Positions 51,761 through 60,459 of a stretch of 64,000 nucleotides of DNA are shown in pieces. The notes beneath the pieces are model-generated. The model saw only the letters and a program-made list of their open reading frames with translations, had not been told where the DNA came from and ran no database searches. Position 1 is the stretch's first letter. The number at the start of each line of letters is the position of its first letter. Location of the stretch: positions 62,001 through 126,000 of the forward strand of contig CAMDDU010000008.1 of NCBI GenBank assembly GCA_945892985.1. The letters run 5' to 3'. Origin of the DNA: CAITSH01 sp945892985. GTDB lineage: Bacteria; Pseudomonadota; Gammaproteobacteria; Burkholderiales; SG8-39. Position numbers and translations under genes: made by a program.

Positions 51761-53260
51761 ATGTTCAACGCGTCAATCAAAGAGCTGTCAGCCGCATTGG
51801 CGGCAAAAAAAATATCCAGCGTTGAATTGACGCGCGGCTTTCTCGAGCGTATCGGGCGTTTCAAGCAGCTCAACGCCTTTATCACCGTTGACGAGGCGAA
51901 GAGCCTGAGCCAGGCCGCGGCGGCCGATGCGCGCATCGCCAAAGGCGGCGCGGTGGCGCTGACCGGCATTCCGATCGCGCACAAGGATATCTTTTGCGCC
52001 AAGGGCTGGCTGACCACGTGCGCCTCGAAGATGTTGTCCAATTTCACCGCACCCTATGATGCGCACGTCATCGAGCGTTTTAACGCCGCCGGCGCGGTAA
52101 TCCTGGGCAAGACCAATATGGATGAGTTCGCCATGGGCTCGTCCAACGAAACATCATTCTATGGCCCGGTGCAGAATCCTTGGAATGCCGAATACGTGCC
52201 CGGGGGCTCCTCCGGCGGGTCGGCCGCCGTCGTGGCGGCGCGCCTTGCGCCGGCGGCCACAGCCACCGATACCGGCGGTTCGATACGGCAACCGGCCGCC
52301 CTTACAGGCATTACCGGAATCAAGCCCACCTATGGCGTGGTGTCGCGCTACGGCATGATCGCGTTTGCCTCGAGCCTGGATCAGGGCGGGGTGATGGCGC
52401 GCAGCGCCGAGGATGCGGCGATGGTGCTGGGCGCGATGAGCGGTTTTGACACGCGCGACGCCACGTCGCTCGAGCGCCCGGTGGAAGATTACACACGGGA
52501 TCTGCAGGCACCGCTTGCGAGCGGTTCGGCGGACAAGCCTTTGCGTGGGTTGCGCATAGGCGTACCGGTCGAGTACTTCGGCGAAGGCCTGTCCAAGGAT
52601 GTCGGTGCCGCGGTCGAAGCCGCGCTGGCGCAGTTCGAAAAGCTTGGTGCGGAGCGCGTTTCCATCAGCCTGGCCAACACATCGCTGTCGGTGCCGGCCT
52701 ATTACGTCATCGCCCCGGCCGAGGCCTCGTCGAACCTCAGCCGTTTTGATGGTGTGCGCTTCGGTCATCGCGCCGCCGGTTATGCAGATCTCGCCGGGCT
52801 CTACTGCAAGAGCCGCGCCGAGGGCTTTGGCGCGGAGGTCAAGCGCCGTATCCTCATTGGCACTTATGTGCTGTCGCACGGCTATTACGATGCCTATTAT
52901 CTCAAGGCGCAGCGCATCCGCCGCCTTATCGCCCAGGATTACGCCGAGGCCTTCAAGGTCTGTGACCTGGTGCTCGGCCCCACTTCACCGTCGGTCGCCT
53001 TCAAGATCGGCGCCAAAGCCGCCGATCCGGTGAAGATGTATCTGAACGATATTTACACCATTGCCGCCAACCTGGCCGGCCTGCCGGCGATGTCCGTCCC
53101 GTGCGGCTTTGGCGACGGCGGATTGCCGGTCGGGCTGCATATTGTCGGCAATTATTTCGCCGAGGCGAAAATGCTGGGTGTGGCGCACCAGTTTCAGCAG
53201 GCGACCGACTGGCATGCGCGCGCGCCCCAGGGGTTTGACGTCAAGGGGTTTGCGGCATGA
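51761..53260 (+). CDS. gatA: Asp/Glu-tRNA amidotransferase subunit A
   Basis: 499-residue amidase that supplies ammonia from glutamine for GatB. The Ser-cisSer-Lys triad is visible: Lys in TGIPIAHKDIFCAKG, the cis-Ser in VPGGSSGGSAAVVAARL and the nucleophile in ATDTGGSIRQPAALTGI. Other usual GatA blocks are GKTNMDEFAMGSSNETS and LGPTSPSVAF. It overlaps the gatB start by four bases (ATGA). Confidence 0.97.
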   Translation: MFNASIKELSAALAAKKISSVELTRGFLERIGRFKQLNAFITVDEAKSLSQAAAADARIAKGGAVALTGIPIAHKDIFCAKGWLTTCASKMLSNFTAPYDAHVIERFNAAGAVILGKTNMDEFAMGSSNETSFYGPVQNPWNAEYVPGGSSGGSAAVVAARLAPAATATDTGGSIRQPAALTGITGIKPTYGVVSRYGMIAFASSLDQGGVMARSAEDAAMVLGAMSGFDTRDATSLERPVEDYTRDLQAPLASGSADKPLRGLRIGVPVEYFGEGLSKDVGAAVEAALAQFEKLGAERVSISLANTSLSVPAYYVIAPAEASSNLSRFDGVRFGHRAAGYADLAGLYCKSRAEGFGAEVKRRILIGTYVLSHGYYDAYYLKAQRIRRLIAQDYAEAFKVCDLVLGPTSPSVAFKIGAKAADPVKMYLNDIYTIAANLAGLPAMSVPCGFGDGGLPVGLHIVGNYFAEAKMLGVAHQFQQATDWHARAPQGFDVKGFAA

Positions 53261-54690
53261 AATGGGAAATCGTCATCGGGCTGGAAACGCATGCCCAGTT
53301 ATCGACTGCGTCGAAGATTTTTTCCGGCGCCTCAACCGCGTTTGGCGCAGCGCCGAACACCCAGGCCAGTGCGGTGGATGTCGCGCTGCCAGGCGTGCTG
53401 CCTGTCGCCAACAAGGGTGCGGTGGAACGGGCCATTCGTTTTGGCCTCGCCATCGGCGGCAATATCAACCGCCGCTCGGTATTTGCGCGCAAAAACTACT
53501 TTTATCCCGACCTGCCCAAGGGCTACCAGATCAGCCAGTATGAATTGCCCGTGGTGCAAGGCGGCAGCCTCACTATTTTCACCAAGGACGGCGAGAAGAC
53601 GGTGCAACTGACCCGCGCCCACCTCGAAGAGGACGCCGGCAAGTCCTTGCATGAGGATTTTCACGGCATGAGCGGTATCGACCTTAACCGGGCAGGCACG
53701 CCGCTGCTGGAAATCGTCTCTGAGCCGGACATGCGTTCGAGCGAAGAGGCGGTGGCTTACGCCAAGGCGCTGCACGGCCTGGTGCGCTGGATTGGGATTT
53801 GCGACGGCAGTATGCAGGAGGGCTCCTTTCGCTGTGACGCCAACGTGTCGGTTCGCCGTCCGGGCGAACCCTTGGGGACGCGGCGCGAAATCAAAAACCT
53901 TAACTCTTTCAAGTTTCTGCAGCAGGCCATCGATTACGAGGCGCGTTGGCAGATCGAAACCTTGGAGGACGGCGGAAAAATCCAGCAGGCGACCGTGCTG
54001 TTCGATCCGGACAAGGGTGAGACCCGCGCGATGCGTTCCAAGGAGGATGCGCACGATTACCGCTACTTCCCCGATCCGGATCTGCCGCCGCTGGTTGTGT
54101 CGGAGGACTGGATCGCGCGCGTAAAGGACACATTGCCAGAGTTGCCGCAGGCCAAACGCGAGCGGTACCAGCGCGACTATGCGCTGTCGGCCTATGACGC
54201 GGCGATGCTCACACAGTCCAAGGACGTCGCCGTTTTTTTCGAGGAAGTGATCGCTGTGCTCGGCGATGAGGCCGCCAAGACGGCCGCCAACTGGGTGATG
54301 GGCGAACTTGCCGCCGCGCTCAACCGCGCCGGCGTTGAAGTCGCGGCATCACCGGTGTCGAGCCGCTTGCTGGCTGAGCTGATCCGCCGCATTCGCGACA
54401 ACACCCTTTCGGGCAAGCTCGCCAAGGATGTGTTCGATGCGCTTTGGGCGGGCGAGGGAGAGGTCGATGCCATCATCGAAAAACGCGGCCTCAAGCAGTT
54501 GTCGGATTCAGGCGAGATCGAAAAGATCGTTGACGCGGTGCTGGCCGTCAATGCCCGGTCGGTGGAGGAGTTCCGCGCCGGCAAGGACAAGGCATTCAAT
54601 GCCCTTGTCGGACAGGTGATGAAAGCGAGCAAGGGTAAGGCCAACCCCGCCCAGGTCAACGATATGCTGAGAAAAAAACTCGGCGGCTAG
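53257..54690 (+). CDS. gatB: Asp/Glu-tRNA amidotransferase subunit B
   Basis: 477-residue kinase-transamidase subunit that activates the misacylated tRNA. Visible are WEIVIGLETHAQLST at the start, RKNYFYPDLPKGYQISQYE, HLEEDAGKSLHED and IDLNRAGTPLLEIVSEPD. The C-terminal helical tRNA-binding YqeY-like domain is present (about 330-477, with the LRKKLGG ending). The metal-binding Cys/His region seen in some GatB proteins is reduced here, as in many proteobacteria. A terminator hairpin follows 26 bases after the stop. Confidence 0.97.
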   Translation: MKWEIVIGLETHAQLSTASKIFSGASTAFGAAPNTQASAVDVALPGVLPVANKGAVERAIRFGLAIGGNINRRSVFARKNYFYPDLPKGYQISQYELPVVQGGSLTIFTKDGEKTVQLTRAHLEEDAGKSLHEDFHGMSGIDLNRAGTPLLEIVSEPDMRSSEEAVAYAKALHGLVRWIGICDGSMQEGSFRCDANVSVRRPGEPLGTRREIKNLNSFKFLQQAIDYEARWQIETLEDGGKIQQATVLFDPDKGETRAMRSKEDAHDYRYFPDPDLPPLVVSEDWIARVKDTLPELPQAKRERYQRDYALSAYDAAMLTQSKDVAVFFEEVIAVLGDEAAKTAANWVMGELAAALNRAGVEVAASPVSSRLLAELIRRIRDNTLSGKLAKDVFDALWAGEGEVDAIIEKRGLKQLSDSGEIEKIVDAVLAVNARSVEEFRAGKDKAFNALVGQVMKASKGKANPAQVNDMLRKKLGG

Positions 54691-54716
54691 TCAAAATTTC
54701 AGTATTTACGAAATGT

Positions 54717-54741
54717 AAAAGCCGCATCTGGCGCGGCTTTT
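54717..54741. terminator. Bidirectional rho-independent terminator
   Basis: AAAAGCCGC and GCGGCTTTT form a 9-bp stem around an ATCTGGC loop, with T-runs on both strands. It ends the plus-strand gatCAB unit and serves the convergent minus-strand DUF4124 gene that stops at 54785. Confidence 0.88.
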
Positions 54742-54784
54742 CAGGGTATTGCTGTGACAAAAAAGTCACCGACTGTGCTGCAGA

Positions 54785-55468
54785 TCACTTCTTTTTCGCA
54801 TCGGCCTGCACGGCTGAGGGCGTGGCGGCGGTCGTCGTTTTTGGCGCGTCGGACCCTTTACCCCGGGTGAGTTCAATGTAGCGGCGCTTGTCCTCGTCGT
54901 ACTTTGCGTTGATGGTATCGAGTTCTTTTTTCTTCACCCCCAGCAACTCCTGCTGGTTTTTCATCTCGAGTTCGTTGTTCTTGATGTCCTGCTGCAGTTT
55001 GGCCGGCAGCGGCTTTTTCAGGTAAAACTCTTTTTCTTTTTCGTAGTCGTCCTGGCGTTTGGCCGCGGCCGCAAGGCGTTTCTCTGTCGCTTTGACCGCG
55101 TCATCACCCTGTTTGAGCGCGCGCACCCGCGCCTCGTCAATATCTTTTTCAGACGGATAGGTCGAGAGCAGCGCCATGTTCTTGCGCCGCTCCTCGCGTG
55201 CCGCCGCTTCCTCGTCGCGCGCGTGCTTGCGCTCGGCATCGCGCGCTTCCTGTTGCCCGGGCGTCAGCGCGCCTTCATTCTTCTTGAGCACCCCCCCTTG
55301 GGGCGTGAGCATCGAGGAGGGACGTCCGGCAGACTCCACCGGCGGCCGGTCGGTGTACTGGACCTGGCCTTTTTCGTCGACCCAGCGATACAGGATTTTA
55401 CCCTGCGCGCAGACGATGCCGGTGGCGAGCGCCGCGGACAAGGCAATAGCAGTCTGTTGTTTAAGCAT
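54785..55468 (-). CDS. DUF4124-domain exported protein
   Basis: 227-residue predicted periplasmic protein. A signal peptide (1-21, ending VCAQG) is followed by the DUF4124 core (KILYRWVDEKGQVQYTDRPPVESAG), then a long charged coiled coil from about residue 60 to 190 (for example AEKDI...KALKQGDDAVKATEKRLAAAAKRQ), and a short basic tail. The domain is widespread in proteobacteria with unknown function. Its start overlaps the end of pyrE by eight bases. Confidence 0.85.
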   Translation of the reverse strand: MLKQQTAIALSAALATGIVCAQGKILYRWVDEKGQVQYTDRPPVESAGRPSSMLTPQGGVLKKNEGALTPGQQEARDAERKHARDEEAAAREERRKNMALLSTYPSEKDIDEARVRALKQGDDAVKATEKRLAAAAKRQDDYEKEKEFYLKKPLPAKLQQDIKNNELEMKNQQELLGVKKKELDTINAKYDEDKRRYIELTRGKGSDAPKTTTAATPSAVQADAKKK

Positions 55469-56111
55469 GGGCGACGGCTCCGTAAACCTCCCGATATTCA
55501 GCCAGTTGACCTATATTCTGTTTGAGTTCGGGGCGCTCCTGCAGCAGCGCCAGCATGTCGTCAAGCGTGGCGATAGTGATCACCGGCATATTAAAGTCGC
55601 GCGTCACCTCCTGCACCGCCGAAAGCGGCGAGTTGCCGCGCTCCATCCGGTCCATGGCGATGGCCATGCCGCAAGGGGTGGCGCCAGCCGCGCGGATTAT
55701 TTCCACCGACTCGCGGGCGGCGGTGCCGGCGGTCATCACATCGTCGATGATGAGCACCCGTCCGACGAGCGGCGCGCCGACGACGTTACCGCCCTCACCG
55801 TGGTCCTTGGCTTCTTTGCGGTTGTAGGCGAAGGACACGTCGCGCCCCGCGCGCGCCAGAGCCATTGCCGCCCCCGATGCGAGCACGATGCCTTTGTAGG
55901 CCGGACCGAACAACATGTCGAAGGGCAGGTCCGCCGCCAGTATGGCTTTGGCGTAAAATTCGGACAGCCTGTCCAGGCGCGCACCGGTGTTGAAGAAGCC
56001 GGCGTTAAAAAAATAAGGTGACATGCGCCCTGCCTTGGTCTTGAATCTGCCAAAGCTCAGGACGCCGCAGTCGATGCAAAACGAAATGAATTCTTTGCGG
56101 AAGTCAGCCAT
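55461..56111 (-). CDS. pyrE: Orotate phosphoribosyltransferase
   Basis: 216-residue enzyme of pyrimidine synthesis that joins orotate and PRPP to make OMP. Blocks visible: FGRFKTKAGRMSPYFFNAG, GPAYKGIVLASGAAMALA, AYNRKEAKDHGEGG and the PRPP-binding VLIIDDVMTAGTAARES. It is divergent from the exonuclease III gene with 115 bases between, and coupled to the DUF4124 gene. Confidence 0.97.
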   Translation of the reverse strand: MADFRKEFISFCIDCGVLSFGRFKTKAGRMSPYFFNAGFFNTGARLDRLSEFYAKAILAADLPFDMLFGPAYKGIVLASGAAMALARAGRDVSFAYNRKEAKDHGEGGNVVGAPLVGRVLIIDDVMTAGTAARESVEIIRAAGATPCGMAIAMDRMERGNSPLSAVQEVTRDFNMPVITIATLDDMLALLQERPELKQNIGQLAEYREVYGAVAHA

Positions 56112-56226
56112 ATTCAGCGGCGATTGCCGCGCACCTTGGAAGCAGAGTCGTAATTATGCAACCGGAATCCGCGCCAAGATACCGCGCGGATCATGAAACC
56201 CCCAAAAACCTTCGGACGGCCCCGAA

Positions 56227-57009
56227 ATGCTACGCGTAATTACATTGAATCTCAACGGAATACGCTCGGCCTGCAACAAGGGCTACCTGGAGTGGTTGCA
56301 GGAGCAGAAGGCCGACATTGTCTGTATGCAGGAACTCAAGGCGCAGCAGTCCGATTTATCACCGGCATTGCTGGCGCCGGCGGGCTTTTCGGGATATTTC
56401 CATTGCGCGGAGAAAAAGGGTTACAGCGGTGTCGGCATTTATTGCCGCACCCAACCGGATCGTGTCCTGCCGGGCTTGGGGGACCGTGAATTCGACGCCG
56501 AAGGACGTTATTTGCGCGCCGATTTTGGCAAGCTTTCGGTCATTTCGGTGTATTTACCGTCCGGTTCGAGTTCGGATGAGCGGCAGCAGGCCAAGTTTCG
56601 TTTTCTCGGCTTGTTCAAGCCGGTGCTCGAAGAACTTTACGCCGAGGGGCGCGAGGTCGTGCTGTGCGGCGACTGGAATATCGCACACAAGGAAATCGAC
56701 CTGAAGAATTGGCGCTCCAATCAGAAAAACTCCGGCTTTCTTCCCGAAGAACGCGCATGGCTGACCGATGTGTTCGACAAAGTCGGCTGGGTCGACGTCT
56801 ATCGCAGCCTGCATCCGGAGGCGACAGATGCGTCTTATACCTGGTGGAGCAATCGCGGCCAGGCGTGGGCGAAAAATGTCGGCTGGCGGCTCGATTATCA
56901 GATCGCGACGCCGGGTATCGCCGCCACTGCAAAACGTGCCGCGATCTACAAAGAAGCGCGTTTTTCCGATCATGCACCGCTTAGCGTCGAGTACGCCTGG
57001 GAGGCTTGA
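56227..57009 (+). CDS. xth: Exodeoxyribonuclease III (AP endonuclease)
   Basis: 260-residue DNA repair nuclease of the Xth/APE1 type. The active-site residues are present: Asn in TLNLNGIRSACNKG, Glu in VCMQELKAQQ, Asp/Asn in CGDWNIAHKEIDLKNW, Asp in WRLDYQIATPG and the final His in FSDHAPLSVEY. It starts at the ATG at 56227 and stands alone on the plus strand. Substrate: abasic sites and 3'-blocked ends. Confidence 0.95.
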   Translation: MLRVITLNLNGIRSACNKGYLEWLQEQKADIVCMQELKAQQSDLSPALLAPAGFSGYFHCAEKKGYSGVGIYCRTQPDRVLPGLGDREFDAEGRYLRADFGKLSVISVYLPSGSSSDERQQAKFRFLGLFKPVLEELYAEGREVVLCGDWNIAHKEIDLKNWRSNQKNSGFLPEERAWLTDVFDKVGWVDVYRSLHPEATDASYTWWSNRGQAWAKNVGWRLDYQIATPGIAATAKRAAIYKEARFSDHAPLSVEYAWEA

Positions 57010-57054
57010 GCGGACCGTGCCAGCCCCCGAGGCTGGCCGCTAGGTCAGTCAAGG

Positions 57055-57348
57055 TCAGCTGTCGGTCGGGAGGCTCCCTTTGCCGGGGCGTTGGCCGCGG
57101 CGCCGGTCCAGCCACCAGGCGAGCGCCGGCAGCATGGCAAATCCTCCGGGCAATACCATCACGGCGATATACGGGCTCATGCGCTGCAAGCGACGCATAT
57201 GGATGCCCAGCTCCAGCTGGTCTTCGGCGGACCATTTTTGCTTGTTGCGCGGTTTCATCAGCAAGGGCATCAGCCCCCTGACCTGCGAGAGCTCTGCCAC
57301 GAGGTATTTGCGCTCGCGTTCGGCAACCATATACAGTTTCTTGAGCAC
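57055..57348 (-). CDS. Small membrane protein, LETM1-like
   Basis: 97-residue protein with one hydrophobic segment (SPYIAVMVLPGGFAMLPALAWWLD). The N-terminal KYLVAELSQVRGLMPLLMKPRNKQKWSAEDQLELG, together with the PYIAV...PGGF segment, resembles the membrane segment of LETM1-type proteins found as small bacterial versions. The function is unknown. It lies nine bases after the yqjK-like gene and closes the envelope cluster that starts at 58379. Confidence 0.65.
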   Translation of the reverse strand: MLKKLYMVAERERKYLVAELSQVRGLMPLLMKPRNKQKWSAEDQLELGIHMRRLQRMSPYIAVMVLPGGFAMLPALAWWLDRRRGQRPGKGSLPTDS

Positions 57349-57357
57349 GGCGTTCGT

Positions 57358-57639
57358 TCAGTAGCGTGTGGCGAGCCAGCGCCAAGTTTGCCAGAGCATG
57401 AGGCCGCGGCGCACCCAGCTGAGCGAACGGCGCGGACGCGTGGCGATCACTAGCGCCGCGCTTGCGGCGATGATGACCGGATGGGATTTGATGTAGCGGG
57501 CGATCCCCAAGCCTTGGTCGACGATGGCAATGGGGCCGTGCATCGCGGCCACGCCCAGCGCAATCTCTTCACGCTGGTGCGCCGCGCGCTCGATCAGCCG
57601 GGTGCGCTGTTCACGGAGTCGGATAAGCCTCGTGTTCAT
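57358..57639 (-). CDS. YqjK-like family protein
   Basis: 93-residue small protein. The N-terminal helix is charged (RLIRLREQRTRLIERAAHQRE) and a hydrophobic segment follows (VIIAASAALVIA). The order after yqjD- and yqjE-like genes matches the enterobacterial yqjDEK group, and YqjK is the best guess. The start region is preceded by repeated GCATGAAC and GTGAATC units, so the exact start codon is slightly uncertain. Confidence 0.72.
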   Translation of the reverse strand: MNTRLIRLREQRTRLIERAAHQREEIALGVAAMHGPIAIVDQGLGIARYIKSHPVIIAASAALVIATRPRRSLSWVRRGLMLWQTWRWLATRY

Positions 57640-57667
57640 GCGTTCATGCGTTCACGGATTCACGCGC

Positions 57668-58063
57668 TCAGGGCTTGTCCGACAACTGTTCGACATCCTT
57701 GCCCAGTTCACCGAGGGAGCTCGAGAAAAGCTTGGGTTTGGCTTTCGCTCTTGCGCTAAAGAGCAGCATCAGGACGGCGCCGGCGCCAAGAAATGCCAGC
57801 GCCAGCACGCCCAGCGTGATCAGCCTGTGCGTGTCCCAGAACAGCACGACGATGAAGGTCACTGCGAGCAATGCGCCGACAACAAGGCAAAAGCCCGCCG
57901 TTACGATCAGCATGATCTGGTTGGCTATGCGCAGCCGCTCCTCCTCGATTTCATTGAGGAAAATCTCGAGGCGGGTTTTGGAAAGCGCGATCAGCGTGCG
58001 CGTCAGCGTGCGGGCTGATTGGAGAAGGCCGCCGCCGGCTGCGGCGCCTTCCTTGTTGCTCAT
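57668..58063 (-). CDS. YqjE/phage-holin-like membrane protein
   Basis: 131-residue inner-membrane protein with an amphipathic N-terminal half (LLQSARTLTRTLIALSKTRLEIFLNEIEEE) and two adjacent hydrophobic segments (IMLIVTAGFCLVVGALLAVTFIVVLFW and ITLGVLALAFLGAGAVLMLL). This is the layout of the Phage_holin_3_6/YqjE family. It lies four bases after the DUF883 gene. Confidence 0.82.
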   Translation of the reverse strand: MSNKEGAAAGGGLLQSARTLTRTLIALSKTRLEIFLNEIEEERLRIANQIMLIVTAGFCLVVGALLAVTFIVVLFWDTHRLITLGVLALAFLGAGAVLMLLFSARAKAKPKLFSSSLGELGKDVEQLSDKP

Positions 58064-58067
58064 GGGC

Positions 58068-58379
58068 TCAGCGCCGGCTGATCAGCATGCCTATAACAAG
58101 GCCCACGGCGGCGCCGACGCCGACCGCCGCCCAGGGATTTTCGTGGACATAATCGTCGGTGGCGCGTGCGGCCGCTTTGGCTTTGTCGAGGGCGATGTCC
58201 TCGGCGATGGCCAGTTTTTCCTTGGCGACCTTGAGGCTCTCGGTGATGCGCGCGCGTGCGGCGGAGGCTTTTTCGCCAGCCTGTGCCGCGGTTGCCAGCA
58301 AAAGTTCCTCGGCGTCGGAGATGACCATTTTAAGGTCGGCGACAAGCTTGTCTTTGGTAACGTCGTTTGCGGTGCTCAT
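58068..58379 (-). CDS. DUF883 (ElaB/YqjD/YgaM) family protein
   Basis: 103-residue tail-anchored protein. A long helical charged region (KLVADLKMVISDAEELLLATAAQAGEK) ends in VHENPWAAVGVGAAVGLVIGMLISRR, which is the family signature and membrane anchor. Family members bind ribosomes at the inner membrane in stationary phase in E. coli. First gene of the four-gene minus-strand envelope cluster, divergent from the AmpG-like gene. Confidence 0.9.
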   Translation of the reverse strand: MSTANDVTKDKLVADLKMVISDAEELLLATAAQAGEKASAARARITESLKVAKEKLAIAEDIALDKAKAAARATDDYVHENPWAAVGVGAAVGLVIGMLISRR

Positions 58380-58508
58380 AAGTCCCTCGAAAAATTTGTC
58401 AGAAAATCGTCAAAAAGAGAAGGATAAAACAACGATTATATATCTTAACTTACCAGGCCCATCTATGCGATTGCCTCTACAGAGGCACTTCAGTGAAAGG
58501 AGTATTCG

Positions 58509-59870
58509 GTGTTATCGAAGGGGCTGTCTGGTCGGTATGTGCCGCGCTTACCATCGGCCCCGCGCCGAATTCGCCCGCCCGCTGCCGCTGCACGGTACAC
58601 TTTGGCTGTGTCTGCAAGCGCATCGCCTTATTTCGCCATTTTTCGCAATCGTCGCGTTGCGGTCATGCTCGCGCTCGGTTTTGCCTCGGGCCTGCCGCTC
58701 GCGCTCACCTCCGGCACCCTGCAGGCCTGGCTGACGGTCGAGAACGTCGCGATTGAAACGATCGGTTTTTTCTCGCTGGTCGGCCTGCCCTACACCCTCA
58801 AATTCCTTTGGGCGCCGTTTATGGACCGCTACGTGCCGCCCCTGCTCGGCCGTCGCCGCGGCTGGATTGCCCTGACACAACTGCTGCTCATGGCGTGTAT
58901 TGCCGCGATGGGCGCGGTGTCCCCGGCTAATGCGCCGCTGGCCCTGGCGCTGCTGGCGGTGATGACGGCGTTCGCTTCGGCTTCACAGGACATCGCTTTT
59001 GATGCCTACCGCACCGATGTGCTGCGCACCGAGGAGCGCGGTGCCGGCGCGGCGGTGTCGGTGCTCGGATACCGGTTGGGCATGCTGGTTTCGGGGGGGC
59101 TCGCGCTATTTCTCGCTGACGCGTACCTGGGCTGGCAGGCGACCTACTGGCTGATGGCGGCGCTGATGCTGACCGGCACAGCGGTGCTGCTCGTCAGCCC
59201 CGAGCCCGAGGTGCCGGCCATCGCGCCCAAAACCCTGGACGAAGCGGTGCTGGGGCCGCTGAAAGATTTTTTCATGCGCGATGGCGCATGGGTGATGCTC
59301 GCCTTGATCGTGCTCTACAAGCTTGGGGACGCGTTTGCCGGCAGTCTCACCACGGCCTTCTTGATCCGGGGTGTCGGTTTTTCCGCCGCCGAAGTGGGCG
59401 CTATCAACAAGGTGCTGGGCTTGGTTGCCACGATCATCGGCGCATTGGCGGGCGGGGCGTTGATGGCCAGGCTGGGGCTGTTCCGCGCGCTGTTCGCCTT
59501 TGGGATCCTGCAGGCGGTTTCGAACCTGGTCTTTCTTGCCTTGGCGCTGTTGCCAAAGAGCTACGCCCTGATGGCGCTGGCGGTGGTGGTTGAAAATCTT
59601 TGCGGTGGCATGGGCACCACCGCCTTTGTCGCGTTGCTGATGGCCTTGTGCAATGTGCGCTACTCGGCCACGCAGTTTGCCCTGCTGTCAGCGTTGGCGG
59701 CGATAGGTCGCGTCTATGTCGGGCCGGCATCCGGGCAGATGGTCGCCGCCTTCGGTTGGGCGCCGTTCTTTTTTTCGACCTTTCTTATCGCGCTGCCCGG
59801 TGTCGCCTTGCTGTGGTGGCGGCGCGAAACCATTCGCGCACTGGACGCCAGGCCCGCTACTTCTTCCTGA
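58509..59870 (+). CDS. MFS transporter, AmpG-like (muropeptide permease family)
   Basis: 453-residue polytopic membrane protein of the major facilitator type, with 12 predicted hydrophobic segments. The AmpG-like pattern is FASGLPLALTSGTLQAWLTVENV, LPYTLKFLWAPFMDRYVPPLLGRRRGW and FASASQDIAFDAYRTD. A GTG at 58509 has AAAGGAG six bases upstream and is used, although this adds about 33 Arg/Pro/Ala-rich residues; a GTG at 58608 would start at the usual point but lacks a Shine-Dalgarno sequence. It imports anhydromuropeptides in wall recycling if a true AmpG. Its end overlaps metW tail to tail by 14 bases. Confidence 0.83.
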   Translation: MLSKGLSGRYVPRLPSAPRRIRPPAAAARYTLAVSASASPYFAIFRNRRVAVMLALGFASGLPLALTSGTLQAWLTVENVAIETIGFFSLVGLPYTLKFLWAPFMDRYVPPLLGRRRGWIALTQLLLMACIAAMGAVSPANAPLALALLAVMTAFASASQDIAFDAYRTDVLRTEERGAGAAVSVLGYRLGMLVSGGLALFLADAYLGWQATYWLMAALMLTGTAVLLVSPEPEVPAIAPKTLDEAVLGPLKDFFMRDGAWVMLALIVLYKLGDAFAGSLTTAFLIRGVGFSAAEVGAINKVLGLVATIIGALAGGALMARLGLFRALFAFGILQAVSNLVFLALALLPKSYALMALAVVVENLCGGMGTTAFVALLMALCNVRYSATQFALLSALAAIGRVYVGPASGQMVAAFGWAPFFFSTFLIALPGVALLWWRRETIRALDARPATSS

Positions 59871-60459
59871 AGCGGTAAACGGCCAGCGCGCCGAGCAGGT
59901 TGGGGTCGCCCGAGACGACTTCGCGGTTGTCGGTAAAGGCGCGGTGGTCTATCACTTGCATGCCCAGATCAGTGCAAAACCGGTCGAAATCGGCCATGGT
60001 GCAAAGGTGCACATTGGGCGTGTCGTGCCACTGGTAGGGCATTTCCGCTGAAACCGGCATGTGTCCGGCGGCCACCTGCACCCTGTTTTTTTCGTAACCG
60101 AAATTCGGAAAGCTGACTACGCCTTCGAGGCCGACGCGCGCAATTTCTTCCATGATGGGCTTGGTGTTGTGCATGGCTTGAAGCGTATGCGACAAAATGA
60201 CCGTGTCAAAGGCCTTGTCGTTGAAAGTGTTGAGCCCGGCCTCCAGGTCGCTCTGGATGACATTGATCCCGTTGACCAGCGAAGCGAGCACATTGGCATC
60301 GGCGATGTCGACGCCGTAGCCGCTTACGCCGCGCTCGCGCTTGAGGCGAGCGAGCAGGGTGCCGTCGCCGCAGCCCAGATCAAGCACCTTTGACCCGGGG
60401 ACGATCCAGCTTTCGATCAACGCGAAGTCCGCGCGCAGCGGGGTCAACGTAGCGCTCAT
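59857..60459 (-). CDS. metW: Methionine biosynthesis protein MetW
   Basis: 200-residue methyltransferase-fold protein. It has the SAM motif VLDLGCGDGTLLARLKRE and the MetW-specific NDKAFDTVILSHTLQAM, with FPNFGYEKNRVQ and MPYQWHDTPNVHLCT. It forms a functional pair with MetX and is needed for full acyltransferase activity in several proteobacteria. Start ATG overlaps the metX stop (ATGA). Confidence 0.95.
   Translation of the reverse strand: MSATLTPLRADFALIESWIVPGSKVLDLGCGDGTLLARLKRERGVSGYGVDIADANVLASLVNGINVIQSDLEAGLNTFNDKAFDTVILSHTLQAMHNTKPIMEEIARVGLEGVVSFPNFGYEKNRVQVAAGHMPVSAEMPYQWHDTPNVHLCTMADFDRFCTDLGMQVIDHRAFTDNREVVSGDPNLLGALAVYRFRKK

Noticed and set aside
54754..54769. GTGAC-N6-GTCAC small inverted repeat
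   Set aside because: Only five base pairs around an A-run; the neighbouring 54717-54741 hairpin already explains termination.
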